Below, one piece after another: positions 51,815 through 61,120 of a DNA stretch of 64,000 nucleotides. Both the position numbers and the translations under genes were made by a program. Each line of letters opens with the position of its first letter. Within the stretch, counting starts at the first letter, position 1. Under the pieces are notes generated by a model that was given only the letters and a program-made list of their open reading frames with translations, was not told where the DNA came from and made no database searches. Source of the stretch: CADCUY01 sp964242735 (GTDB taxonomy: Bacteria > Actinomycetota > Actinomycetes > Actinomycetales > Quadrisphaeraceae); the NCBI GenBank assembly GCA_964242735.1, contig CAXTAK010000016.1, forward strand, positions 28,330-92,329, written 5' to 3'.

Positions 51815-53131
51815 ATGACGCCCCACACCTCCCGGCCCGACCCGGGCCGCCCGGCCCGGCTGCGGGGCCTGGCCGTGACCCTGACCGTCGGCGCCCTCGT
51901 CCTGACCGCCTGCGGCGGGGGTGGCTCCGAGGGTGGCTCCGACGTCCCCGACGACGGCTCGACGATGACCATGTGGGTGCGCTCGGACGGGCCCGACGTG
52001 CTCACGCAGGCCCTCGTCGAGGCCTACAACGAGAGCCACGAGAACCAGATCGAGCTGACCGTCCAGCCCAGCGACAACTACCAGCAGCTGGTCGGCGCGG
52101 CCGCCGGCGGCGACAGCCTGCCCGACCTGCTCGCTGCGGACGTCGTCTACTCGCCGAACTACGTCGAGCAGGGGCTGTTCCTGGACATCACCGATCGCGT
52201 GGGGGCCCTGGAGTTCGTCGACGACCTCACGCCCGCGCACTCGGCAGCCGCCTCCGACGCCGACGGCAGCACCTTCGGAGTCCCGTTCATCGTGGACAGC
52301 TCGGTGTTCGTCTACAACAAGGACCTCTACGCCGCCGCGGGGCTCGACCCCGAGGCGCCGCCGACGAGCTTCGAGGAGGTGTACGCCCACGCCGAGGCCG
52401 TGCGCGGCCTCGGCGGTGACACCTACGGGTTCTACTGGGCGGGCAACTGCGCCGGGTGCAACGCCTACACGATCTTCCCGATGCTCTCGGCGGCCGGCGC
52501 GCCGCCCCTGCAGGCCGGTGAGCCGGTCGACCTCGACAGCGAGCCGATGGCCGCTGTGCTCGACCTCTACCAGCGCCTGTACGCGGCCGACCTGATGTCG
52601 CCGGAGTCGGCGCAGGAGACGGGGTCGACGTGGACGGCGGCGTTCACCGCCGGGAAGGTGGGTCTCGCGCCGATCGGCAACTTCATCTTCCCCGAGCTGG
52701 CCGAGGTCGACTTCGAGTGGGGCTACGCGCCGCTGGTCGCGCCCGACGGGTCGGGGACGTCGACCTTCGTCGGCGGCGACGTCATCGGCATCTCCGCCTC
52801 CAGCGACTACCCGGAGCAGGCGTGGGACTTCATCTCCTGGTCGCTGGAAGAGGAGGCGCAGGTGGAGGTCATCGCCCAGGGCGGTGGGCTGCCCGCCCGG
52901 GTCGACCTCGCCGAGAACGAGTACTCGGCGCAGGACCCGCGTGTGGTGGCGGTCATCGAGGGCCTCGCGGAGGGGTACACGCCCTCGGCGCTGGCCTACG
53001 GCGAGGTCTTCAACACCGAGACCGGGCCGTGGCTGACGCAGATCCGCGCGGCCGTGGTGAACGGCGAGCCGGTCGAGCAGGCGCTGGCGACGCTGCAGGA
53101 GGAGTCCGCGGCCGTCCTCGACGAGGGCTGA
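51815..53131 (+). CDS. Sugar ABC transporter substrate-binding lipoprotein
   Basis: The 438-residue protein has a lipoprotein signal (LTVGALVLTACGGGG, Cys about residue 33). It then follows the CUT1-type solute-binding pattern (MTMWVRSDGPDVLTQALVEAYNE, PFIVDSSVFVYNKDLYAAAGLDPEAPPTSFEE, AFTAGKVGLAPIGNF). It captures an oligosaccharide outside the cell. AAGGAG precedes the ATG. First gene of the importer operon. Confidence 0.93.
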   Translation: MTPHTSRPDPGRPARLRGLAVTLTVGALVLTACGGGGSEGGSDVPDDGSTMTMWVRSDGPDVLTQALVEAYNESHENQIELTVQPSDNYQQLVGAAAGGDSLPDLLAADVVYSPNYVEQGLFLDITDRVGALEFVDDLTPAHSAAASDADGSTFGVPFIVDSSVFVYNKDLYAAAGLDPEAPPTSFEEVYAHAEAVRGLGGDTYGFYWAGNCAGCNAYTIFPMLSAAGAPPLQAGEPVDLDSEPMAAVLDLYQRLYAADLMSPESAQETGSTWTAAFTAGKVGLAPIGNFIFPELAEVDFEWGYAPLVAPDGSGTSTFVGGDVIGISASSDYPEQAWDFISWSLEEEAQVEVIAQGGGLPARVDLAENEYSAQDPRVVAVIEGLAEGYTPSALAYGEVFNTETGPWLTQIRAAVVNGEPVEQALATLQEESAAVLDEG

Positions 53132-53136
53132 GCGCG

Positions 53137-54072
53137 GTGACCGCGGTGGCGGCCCCGAGCGGGGCGCTCGACAGGGGACCCGACCGCCCGGCACGGCGGG
53201 GGAGCCTGACCAGGAGGCCGCTGACGGGGCTGCTCTTCGTCACGCCGGTGGCGGTCCTGGTGATCGCGCTCTTCGTGCTGCCGATGGCCGTGCTGCTGTT
53301 CATGTCCTTCACGGACTGGCCGCTGCTCGGCGGGCCCGAGCTGAACGGCGTGGAGAACTACACCAGCATCCCCGGGGACGACCTCTTCCTCGGGGCCATC
53401 GGCTTCACGCTGCTGTACACGGCGCTGACCACCGTGCTGGTCTTCACGATCTCCTTCGGGCTCGCCGCCATCTCGGCCAGCCCGCGGCGCGGAGCGAAGT
53501 TCTACCGCACCGCGTTCTTCCTGCCCTACGTCGTCGGCACCGCGGCGGCATCACTGATCTGGTACGCCGCCATCAACCCGCAGACCGGGGTGCTCGAGCG
53601 GCTGGTGCAGACCCTCGGCCTCACCGACGGCCCCTTCGGCTTCCTCGACACACCGACCAGGGCGCTGTGGACGACGCTGGCGCTGGTGGTGTGGAAGTTC
53701 ATCGGCTTCCAGGTCGTCGTGCTCGTCGTCGGCCTGCAGTCGGTGCCCCCCGAGCTGTACGAGGCGGCCCGGATGGACGGCGCGGGCACGCTGGCGCGGC
53801 TCCGCTTCATCACCGTGCCGTTCCTGCGGCCCACGCTGGCGCTGCTGCTCGTGCTGTCGGTCACCGGGTCTCTGCTGGCCTTCGACCAGTTCTACGTGCT
53901 CACCAGCGGCGGGCCCGACCGCAGCACGGTCACCCTGGTCTTCGCGATCTACCAGACCGCGTTCACCTCCTTCGACCTCGGCCGGGCCGCGGCGCTGTCC
54001 GTCGTCCTGCTGATCGCCCTCGTCGCCGTCAACGGGCTGCAGCTGCTGGCGCTGCGCTCCCGGGAGGACTGA
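53137..54072 (+). CDS. Sugar ABC transporter permease (first)
   Basis: The 311-residue protein has six membrane helices and the EAA loop YEAARMDGAGTLARLRFITVPFLRP that contacts the ATPase. It belongs to the MalF/UgpA-type permeases. The GTG start lies just after the binding-protein stop. No ATPase gene follows, so it probably uses a shared MsiK-like ATPase encoded elsewhere. Confidence 0.92.
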   Translation: MTAVAAPSGALDRGPDRPARRGSLTRRPLTGLLFVTPVAVLVIALFVLPMAVLLFMSFTDWPLLGGPELNGVENYTSIPGDDLFLGAIGFTLLYTALTTVLVFTISFGLAAISASPRRGAKFYRTAFFLPYVVGTAAASLIWYAAINPQTGVLERLVQTLGLTDGPFGFLDTPTRALWTTLALVVWKFIGFQVVVLVVGLQSVPPELYEAARMDGAGTLARLRFITVPFLRPTLALLLVLSVTGSLLAFDQFYVLTSGGPDRSTVTLVFAIYQTAFTSFDLGRAAALSVVLLIALVAVNGLQLLALRSRED

Positions 54073-54990
54073 ATGGCCACCGCCACCGAACCCCTCCAGC
54101 GGTCGCGGTCGACGCCGCCCACGGGCCGGCGCCGGCGCACGCCGCGGGCCCGCGCGTCGTCGGCGACGAGCACCGGCGTGTTCCACCTGGTCTCGGCCAC
54201 GGCTGCGCTGCTCTTCCTCGCCCCGCTGGTCCACACGGCGCTCAACTCGCTGAAGACCCCGGAGGAGGCCAACGCGCGACCGCCGACGTGGTTCCCCCAG
54301 TCGCTGTCGCTGGAGAACTACACGAACCTCGCCGTCTTCGGCGAGGGCGTCGGCACCTACCTCGTCAACAGCCTGGTGCTGTCCGCACTCACCGTGGCCT
54401 TCACCGTGGTCGCCTGCGTGCTGGCCGGCTACGGCTTCGCCCGCTTCACCTTCCGGGGCCGCGGCCTGCTCTTCGGCACCACGCTGGTGATCCTCATGGT
54501 GCCGTACGCCTCCATCCTGCTGCCGCTGTACATCGTGCTCGGGTGGCTGGGCCTGCAGAACACGGTGGTGGGCGTGGCGCTGGTGCTGACGATGTTCCAG
54601 CTGCCGTTCGGGGTGTTCCTCATGCGCAACAGCTTCGAGGCGATCCCCCGTGAGATCGAGGAGGCGGCGCTGGTCGACGGCGCCACGGCCTTCGGCGCGC
54701 TGCGCTTCGTCTCCCTGCCCCTGGTGGCGCCCGCGGCCGCCACCGTCGCGCTGTTCTCCTTCATCGCGTCCTGGAACGAGTTCCTCGCCCCGCTGATCTT
54801 CCTGCAGGCCGGTGACCGCTACACCCTGCCGATCATGCTGACCAACCTGCGCTCCGGCGCCTACGGCGACGTGGACTTCGGCGCGCTGCAGGCCGGGGTG
54901 GTCATCGCGATCCTGCCCACCCTGGTCGTCTACCTCCTCCTGCAGCGCTACTACGTCGCCGGCCTCACCGGTGGCGCCCTGCGCGGGTGA
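54073..54990 (+). CDS. Sugar ABC transporter permease (second)
   Basis: The 305-residue MalG-type permease has six helices and the EAA loop EEAALVDGATAFGALRFVSLPL. The ATG directly follows the first permease stop. An Arg/Thr-rich N-terminal tail of about 35 residues precedes helix 1. Confidence 0.92.
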   Translation: MATATEPLQRSRSTPPTGRRRRTPRARASSATSTGVFHLVSATAALLFLAPLVHTALNSLKTPEEANARPPTWFPQSLSLENYTNLAVFGEGVGTYLVNSLVLSALTVAFTVVACVLAGYGFARFTFRGRGLLFGTTLVILMVPYASILLPLYIVLGWLGLQNTVVGVALVLTMFQLPFGVFLMRNSFEAIPREIEEAALVDGATAFGALRFVSLPLVAPAAATVALFSFIASWNEFLAPLIFLQAGDRYTLPIMLTNLRSGAYGDVDFGALQAGVVIAILPTLVVYLLLQRYYVAGLTGGALRG

Positions 54991-55066
54991 CCCGACGCCC
55001 CGTGCGCCGGCCCCGTCCGCGCCCGCGGAACCGCCCACCGACCCGCCCCGAGCGAGGAGCCCCGCC

Positions 55067-57010
55067 GTGCCCGTCATCGCCCCCGTCGTCCCCCGCGCCA
55101 CCGACCGCCTCGCCCTGCACCCCCTCGGCCTCGACCAGGTGCGGCTGACCGGCGGGGCGTGGGCGCACTGGCAGGCCGCGAACCGCGCGGTGACCGCCCC
55201 GCACGCGCTGCGCTGGCTGGAGGCCGACGGGGCGCTCGACGCGCTGCGCCACCCCGAGCCGGGGGGCGAGCGGCGGAGCCTGTGGTTCTCCGACTCCGAC
55301 GTGCACAAGCTGCTCGAGGGCATGGCCTGGGACCTCGCCCTCGACACTGCCGACCCCGCCGCCCTCGCCGGGCGCGTCGAGGAGCTCGTCGCCCTCGTCG
55401 GCGCCGCTCAGGAGGAGGACGGCTACCTCAACACCCACGTGCAGCAGGGGCGCGCGCAGCGGTGGGCCGACCTCAGCACCAGCCACGAGCTGTACTGCGT
55501 CGGGCACCTGGTGCAGGCCGGGGTCGCCCACGCCCGGGCCACCGGCTCGGACGCGCTGCTCGCCGTGGCCCGCAGGGCCGCCGACCACCTGGTCACCGAG
55601 TTCGGCGGGCACCGGCGCTCTCAGGCCGACGGGCACCCCGAGATCGAGATGGCCCTGGTCGAGCTGTACCGGCACACGGGGGAGCGGTCCTACCTCGACC
55701 TCGCGGCTCAGCTGGTCGACGTCCGCGGCACCGGGGCGACCGCCCGCGGTGGGGAGCACGAGCCGGTGTACTACCAGGACGCCACCCCGGTGCGCGAGGA
55801 GACCACGGTCGTCGGTCACGCCGTGCGCGCCCTGTACCTGCTCGCCGGCGTCGTCGACGTCCACCTGGAGACCGGTGACCCCACCCTGCTCGCCGCCGCG
55901 CTGCGCCAGTGGGACTCGCTGCAGACCCAGAAGACCTACCTGACCGGGGCGGTCGGCTCGCGCTTCGACGGCGAGGCCTTCGGCGACCCGCACGAGCTGC
56001 CGCCCGACCTCGTCTACGGCGAGACCTGCGCGACGATCGGGGTGGTCATGCTCGCCTGGCGGCTGCTGCTGGCCACCGGTGAGGGCCGCTTCGCCGACGC
56101 CATCGAGCGCGGGCTGCACAACCTCGTCGCCGCCTCGACCGCCGTGGGCCGCGACGCGTTCTTCTACAGCAACCCCGCGCAGCGGCGCGCACCCCGCCCG
56201 GCTGCCCCCACCGACACCCGCCCGGCCCGCGCCGAGGCCCCGGGCACCCGGCCGGTGTGGTTCGAGTGCGCCTGCTGCCCGCCCAACGTCGTGCGCACCA
56301 TCGCCGCCCTGGGCGCGTACGTCGCGACGTCCACCCCCGAGGGGGTGCAGCTGCACCAGCACCTGCCGGTCACCGTCGCCGCGGGGCTCACCGCCGGCGC
56401 GGTGCAGCTGCGGGTGGAGACCGAGTACCCGCTCGACGGGGCGGTCGACGTCACCGTCGAGCGCAGCCCCCTCCAGCCGTGGACGCTGTCGCTGCGGGTG
56501 CCCGCGTGGAGTCGCAGCACGGTGCTCGAGGTGGACGGCGAGCGCCGCGACGCCCGCGCCGACGAGCGCGGCTACCTGAGCCTCACGCGCGTGTGGCGCG
56601 CCGGCGACGCGGTGCGCCTCGTCCTCGACGTCGCGCCGCGGCTGACCGTGGCGCACCCGGCCGTCGACGCGGTGCGCGGCAGCGCGGCCATCGAGCGCGG
56701 CCCGCTGGTGTACTGCCTGGAGGGCCCCGACCAGGCCGAGGGCGTCGACCTGGACGCCGTCGAGCTGCGCGCCGACCAGCCGCTGGCCGACGGGCCGGTC
56801 ACCGACCTGCTCGGGTGCCGGGTGGCGCTGGTGCGGGCGCGCGGGGTGGTGCGCGACGACGCCGCGTGGTCCGGGCGCGGGTGGGCCCGCCTCGACGAGG
56901 CGCCCGCCGCGGGCGGGCGCGAGGTGGAGCTCGTCGCGGTGCCCTACCACCTGTGGGCCAACCGCGGGCCCTCGCGGATGCGGGTCTTCGTGCCGCTCGC
57001 GACGCCGTAG
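55067..57010 (+). CDS. GH127-type beta-L-arabinofuranosidase-like glycosidase
   Basis: The 647-residue enzyme has the GH127 layout: an alpha/alpha barrel (residues about 40-420) and C-terminal beta-sandwich domains. YGETCATIG supplies E319 and C321, and ECACCPPNVVR supplies C403 and C404. These are the zinc-binding and nucleophile residues of the family (E338, C340, C417, C418 in the Bifidobacterium enzyme). No signal peptide is seen, so it acts on imported oligosaccharide. The GTG has GAGGAG upstream. Confidence 0.9.
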   Translation: MPVIAPVVPRATDRLALHPLGLDQVRLTGGAWAHWQAANRAVTAPHALRWLEADGALDALRHPEPGGERRSLWFSDSDVHKLLEGMAWDLALDTADPAALAGRVEELVALVGAAQEEDGYLNTHVQQGRAQRWADLSTSHELYCVGHLVQAGVAHARATGSDALLAVARRAADHLVTEFGGHRRSQADGHPEIEMALVELYRHTGERSYLDLAAQLVDVRGTGATARGGEHEPVYYQDATPVREETTVVGHAVRALYLLAGVVDVHLETGDPTLLAAALRQWDSLQTQKTYLTGAVGSRFDGEAFGDPHELPPDLVYGETCATIGVVMLAWRLLLATGEGRFADAIERGLHNLVAASTAVGRDAFFYSNPAQRRAPRPAAPTDTRPARAEAPGTRPVWFECACCPPNVVRTIAALGAYVATSTPEGVQLHQHLPVTVAAGLTAGAVQLRVETEYPLDGAVDVTVERSPLQPWTLSLRVPAWSRSTVLEVDGERRDARADERGYLSLTRVWRAGDAVRLVLDVAPRLTVAHPAVDAVRGSAAIERGPLVYCLEGPDQAEGVDLDAVELRADQPLADGPVTDLLGCRVALVRARGVVRDDAAWSGRGWARLDEAPAAGGREVELVAVPYHLWANRGPSRMRVFVPLATP

Positions 57011-57044
57011 CCCCCTCGCCCACGCCCCTCCCGGAAGGACCCGC

Positions 57045-58943
57045 ATGTCCGCCACGACCGCGACCGCACCCATCCCCGGACGCAGCACCGGGGAGGCCGC
57101 CCTCGCCGAGCTCCCGCTCGGCGCCGTCCGCCCCGCCGGGTGGCTGCTCGACCAGCTGCGCCTGCAGGCCGCCGGGCAGACCGGGCAGCTGTACGAGCTG
57201 TGGCCCGACGTCGGCCCGGACAGCGCGTGGCTGGGTGGAGACGGGGAGGACTGGGAGCGCGGCCCCTACTACTACGACGGCCTCCTGCCGCTCGCGCACC
57301 TGCTCGGCGACGAGGTGCTGCTGGCCAGGGCCCGGGCCTGGGTGGACGCGGTGCTGGGCAGCCAGCGCCCCGACGGGCAGTTCGGCCCGACCACCAACGA
57401 GGACTGGTGGCCGCGGATGGTCGCGTGCAAGGTTCTCACCCAGCACGCCGACGCCACCGGCGACGCCCGGGTGGTGCCGTTCCTCGCCCGCTACGCGGCG
57501 CACCAGGCCCGTGAGCTGCCCTCCCGGCCCCTGGCGTCGTGGGGCAGGGTGCGCGGGGCCGACGCGGTGCTGTCCGTGCTGTGGCTGCACGAGCGCACCG
57601 GTGACGCCTCCCTCCTCGACCTGGCCCGGCTGCTGCTCGACCAGACCGCCGACTGGCACACCCATCTCACCCGGGCCCTGAGCCCCGAACCGGTGCGGCG
57701 CTTCGACCACCTCACGCACTGCGTCAACGTGGCGATGGGCCTGAAGACCGAGGCGGTACGTCACCTGCTCGACGGCGACCCCGCCCGCCGCGCGCGACTG
57801 GACCAGCAGATCTCCGCGCTGGAGGCCAGCCACGGGCTCGTGCACGGCGGCTTCTCCGGCGACGAGTTCCTCGCCGGCCGCGACCCGCACCACGGGGTGG
57901 AGACCTGCGAGGTCGTCGAGCACCTGTTCACCCTCGAGCACCTCGTGCGCGTCTTCGGCGACGCCGCCCACGCCGACACCCTCGAGCTGCTCGCGTACAA
58001 CCTGCTCCCGGCGGCCAACGACCCCCGGATGCTCGCCCACCAGTACCACCAGCAGGCGAACCAGGTGCGCGTCGACGTGGCGCAGCGCGACTGGACGTTC
58101 AGCAGCGACGACGCCAACGTCTTCGGCCTGGAGCCGCACTTCGGGTGCTGCACCGCGAACCTGCACCAGGGGTGGCCCAAGCTGGTGCGGTCGCTGTGGA
58201 TGGCGACCCCGGACGGCGGGGTGGCCGCCCTGACGTACGCGCCGTGCACGGTCTCGACGACCACGCCCTCGGGGGAGGTCGTGGAGCTCTCGGTGGAGAC
58301 GGCGTACCCCTTCGAGGAGTCGGTGCGGATCACCGTGGGAGCGTCGGGCACGTACCCGCTGCGGCTGCGGGTGCCGAGCTGGTGCACGGGGGCGCGCCTG
58401 ACCGTCGCTGGCGAGGGGGTGGACGCTGCCCCGGACGCGCTCGGCTGGGTGGTCGTGGCGCGCACCTGGGCGCCGGGGGACGTCGTGCAGCTGGTGCTGC
58501 CGATGGTGGTGCGCACCGTGCCCCGCGACCGCGGCGCCGTGGGCGTGCGGCTCGGCCCGCTGGTGCTCGTGCACAGCCCCGGGGAGGACTGGTGGCCCGT
58601 GCCCGGCGCCCCCGGCCCGGGGGAGTGGCACATCACCGCGCGCAGCTCGTGGAACAGGGGGCTGCTGCTCGATGGCGGCCCCGGCTCGTGGCCCGTCCGC
58701 CGCCGACCCGTGGGCGAGGTGCCCTTCGCGCTGGAGACCGCCCCCGTCGAGGTGGTCGCACGGGGCGCGAAGGTGCCCGGGTGGCGGCTGGTGGACGGGT
58801 CCGCGGGCCGCGTGCCCGACAGCCCCGTCGCCTCCGCCGCGCCGGTCGAGGACGTGCGCCTGGTGCCCTACGGCAGCGCGCGCATCCGCGTGGCGGAGCT
58901 GCCGGTGATCGTCCCCGACGACGCGGGGATGCCCAGCGCGTGA
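57045..58943 (+). CDS. Second GH127/DUF1680-type glycosidase
   Basis: The 632-residue protein is only distantly similar to its neighbour but keeps the same metal-site pattern: E286 and C288 in GVETCEVVEH, and C368 and C369 in FGCCTANLHQGWPK. RGPYYYDGLLPLAHLLGD and HLTHCVNVAMGLK fit the barrel. It lies 34 bases behind the first enzyme with an AAGGAC-type ribosome site. Two differing enzymes suggest two linkage types in the substrate. No signal peptide. Confidence 0.87.
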   Translation: MSATTATAPIPGRSTGEAALAELPLGAVRPAGWLLDQLRLQAAGQTGQLYELWPDVGPDSAWLGGDGEDWERGPYYYDGLLPLAHLLGDEVLLARARAWVDAVLGSQRPDGQFGPTTNEDWWPRMVACKVLTQHADATGDARVVPFLARYAAHQARELPSRPLASWGRVRGADAVLSVLWLHERTGDASLLDLARLLLDQTADWHTHLTRALSPEPVRRFDHLTHCVNVAMGLKTEAVRHLLDGDPARRARLDQQISALEASHGLVHGGFSGDEFLAGRDPHHGVETCEVVEHLFTLEHLVRVFGDAAHADTLELLAYNLLPAANDPRMLAHQYHQQANQVRVDVAQRDWTFSSDDANVFGLEPHFGCCTANLHQGWPKLVRSLWMATPDGGVAALTYAPCTVSTTTPSGEVVELSVETAYPFEESVRITVGASGTYPLRLRVPSWCTGARLTVAGEGVDAAPDALGWVVVARTWAPGDVVQLVLPMVVRTVPRDRGAVGVRLGPLVLVHSPGEDWWPVPGAPGPGEWHITARSSWNRGLLLDGGPGSWPVRRRPVGEVPFALETAPVEVVARGAKVPGWRLVDGSAGRVPDSPVASAAPVEDVRLVPYGSARIRVAELPVIVPDDAGMPSA

Positions 58944-58991
58944 CCGCGCGCCCCGCGGCAGCGCGCAAGGGCTCGACCGCCGGCACCGGCC

Positions 58992-59219
58992 GACGCCGCG
59001 GCCATCCCCACCACGGGCGCGGCGCTGCGGCTGGGCACCGTCGCCGATGGGATCGAGACGGCCGCGCAGCGAGCGGAGCTCACCGTCCTCGGCTGCCACC
59101 TCGGGCAGGGCTCCGGCCTCGCCCGCCCGATGGACGAGCAGGCGCTGACCGCACTGCTCCTGGCGGGCCCCGACCCCGCGGCGGCGCCGTCGGGAGCGGC
59201 GCCGAGCGCGGTGCGCTGA
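58992..59219 (+). pseudogene. C-terminal fragment of an EAL-domain (c-di-GMP phosphodiesterase) gene
   Basis: RLGTVADGIETAAQRAELTVLGCHLGQG with LARPMDEQALTALL is the closing section of EAL domains (family pattern TVAEGIE, LGCDxxQG, ARP). The EAL motif itself and the rest of the protein are missing and there is no start codon. Confidence 0.65.
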
Positions 59220-59227
59220 CGCCAGCG

Positions 59228-60313
59228 CTACCCGCAGGTCGCGGTCACCCGGCTGGCGACCCAGGCGATGAGCACCGAGTCGTCGAGGACGGGGGACTGC
59301 CACTGGTCGCCGACGGCGGAGAAGTCCACGACGGGGCGGAGCTCCAGCAGGTCGACGGGTCGTGAGCAGTCCACCCGCGCGGTCAGGACCACGTCCGTGC
59401 TCGTCCCGCCGGCCAGGCCGTCGTCCAGCGGGGGGTCGACGACGAGGTTGATGCCGAAGGGGGTGCTGGTGATCAGCCGCAGGGTCTCCTCGCCCTCGTT
59501 GGTCAGCCGCACGCGCAGTGCGCCGTCCTCCCGCGCCTCGACCACCTCACCGATGCTCGTGGTGTACAGCATCGGGTCGCACAGCTGGGCCATCTGGATG
59601 CCGAGGCTGTTGTGGGCCTCGATGAGGGGCAGCCGGCCAGTGTCGTCCCCGCCCTCGAGACCGGCGACGGTGACCTCCACCCACTCCCGCGGTCGCTCCG
59701 CGGGCTCCGTGTAGTCGATGGTGCGCAGGGCGGGCACGGTGGCGCAGTCGACCTCCAGCGGCACCGTGACGACGGTCCTGTCCTGGGCTGCCACGGTGAC
59801 CTCCTCGACACCGCCGAGGACGGGGAGCGCGGGTGGCGACATGCCCGTCAGCCGCACCCGCACCTCCCGGTCGCCCCGGTTGACGAGGGTGAGGGCCGCC
59901 TCCACCGTCCGGGTGGCGCCTGCGCTCGTCCGTGAGCCCGCGCCGTCGAAGGAGACCTCCATGCCGGCCGCCAGGCTCAGCAGGGCGGTGCGGGTCGCGA
60001 CCTGCTCCTCGACGCGCGCCGCGGCACCGCGGAGGCCCAGGGCGGCGGTCAGGGCCACGGCGAGGACGACGGCGACGACGACGGCTCCGGGTCCGCGCAC
60101 CCACGCCGGTGCGGCGTCCGGCCAGCGCACCCACCGCCCGCGCCGGTCCGAGCGCGGACCCGGCGCACCGCTGGGCCCACCGCTGGGTGCCCCTGCGGTG
60201 GAAGCGGCGTCGTCGAGGTGGTGCGCACCGGCGTCATCCCCGCCGTCCAGGTCGAAGGCCACCTCGCGGGGGTCGAGGGCTGTGTCCTCGCGCCACGGGG
60301 AGCGTCCGCTCAC
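59228..60313 (-). CDS. Single-pass membrane protein of unknown function
   Basis: The 361-residue protein has an acidic, Pro/Gly-rich cytoplasmic part of about 80 residues, one membrane helix (GAVVVAVVLAVALTAALGL) and a long exposed region with beta-sandwich-like repeats (VEAALTLVNRGDREVRVRL, ALRVRLTNEGEETLRLITS). The GTG start overlaps the stop of the CutC remnant (GTGA). I do not recognise the family. Confidence 0.7.
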   Translation of the reverse strand: MSGRSPWREDTALDPREVAFDLDGGDDAGAHHLDDAASTAGAPSGGPSGAPGPRSDRRGRWVRWPDAAPAWVRGPGAVVVAVVLAVALTAALGLRGAAARVEEQVATRTALLSLAAGMEVSFDGAGSRTSAGATRTVEAALTLVNRGDREVRVRLTGMSPPALPVLGGVEEVTVAAQDRTVVTVPLEVDCATVPALRTIDYTEPAERPREWVEVTVAGLEGGDDTGRLPLIEAHNSLGIQMAQLCDPMLYTTSIGEVVEAREDGALRVRLTNEGEETLRLITSTPFGINLVVDPPLDDGLAGGTSTDVVLTARVDCSRPVDLLELRPVVDFSAVGDQWQSPVLDDSVLIAWVASRVTATCG

Positions 60314-60690
60314 GCCGGCACCGCGTCCGTGCTCACGTGACTCCTCCCGTGCGACGTCGTCATCGCGTGCCGCGAGGCTAGCGGTGGCGCTGGACGACGC
60401 ACCGCCGCGCGATGGCGCGCCACGCCACCGGCGTCGACCCCACCACCGGCCATCACCTGCACGCCGCAGGCGGCTGCAGCAGCAGCGGCTCGGGTCAGCT
60501 CGGCCGCCCCGAGCAGCGCGGTCGCCGTCGGCGTCGTCGACGGAGTCTCCCGGCCGTGGCCGCACCAGCACGCGCACGGGAAGGGCCCCGCCGAGCTCCA
60601 GGGCTGAGCACAGCTCCACGCGGTCGGCGCCCCCATCGCGGGCGGCGCGCGCCCCGATGGGGGAGGTGACAGCGACCTCGAGCGCGACCC
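60310..60690 (-). pseudogene. cutC: Decayed copper homeostasis protein CutC gene
   Basis: LEVAVTSPIGARAARDGGADRVELCSALELGG is the CutC start. PVRVLVRPRPGDSVDDAD follows directly, although about 20 residues normally lie between. In another frame ACGVQVMAGGGVDAGGVARH and RHAMTTSHGRSH give the C-terminus. No start codon precedes the first part, and the central barrel is deleted. The C-terminal stop overlaps the membrane protein start, showing it was once an intact operon member. Confidence 0.65.
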
Positions 60691-60755
60691 GCTCGCGCGG
60701 CCCCGGCCTCGGCCCCGGCCCCGCGGCGTCCGGCCCTGTGCCCCTGCCGGCCCGG

Positions 60756-61026
60756 TCACCGGGCGGCGAGCACGTGGCGCAGCGCCAGCTGCCCCGCCCG
60801 CAGCACACCGGCGTCGATGCCGGCGCGGCTGGGTTCGATGCGCAGGTCGCGGGTGGCCAGCGGGTGGCAGCTGTCGTACAGCTGCGAGCGCACCGCGGCC
60901 AGGAGCGGCTCGAGGGTCGCGAGGAGGCCGCCGAGCACGACCGCGTGCGAGGTCGCGAAGTGCGCCCCCCCGAGCCGGTCGACCTCGTCGACGACCTCGT
61001 GCCCGGGGGTGGGCAGCACGGGCAGG
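60756..61026 (-). pseudogene. C-terminal fragment of a ROK-family kinase/regulator
   Basis: HAVVLGGLLATLEPLLAAVRSQLYDSCHPLATRDLRIEPSRAGIDAGVLRAGQLALRHVL matches the C-terminal 80 residues of ROK proteins. The ATP-binding, sugar-binding and CxCGxxGC zinc parts are missing. Confidence 0.6.
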
Positions 61027-61120
61027 ACCAGCCCCGGCGCAGGTGCAGGTCGGTCTCGCACACCCGGCGGAGCGCACGCGGAGGCGGACCTCGCACCGGC
61101 CCGGCACCGGGTCGGGGCGC

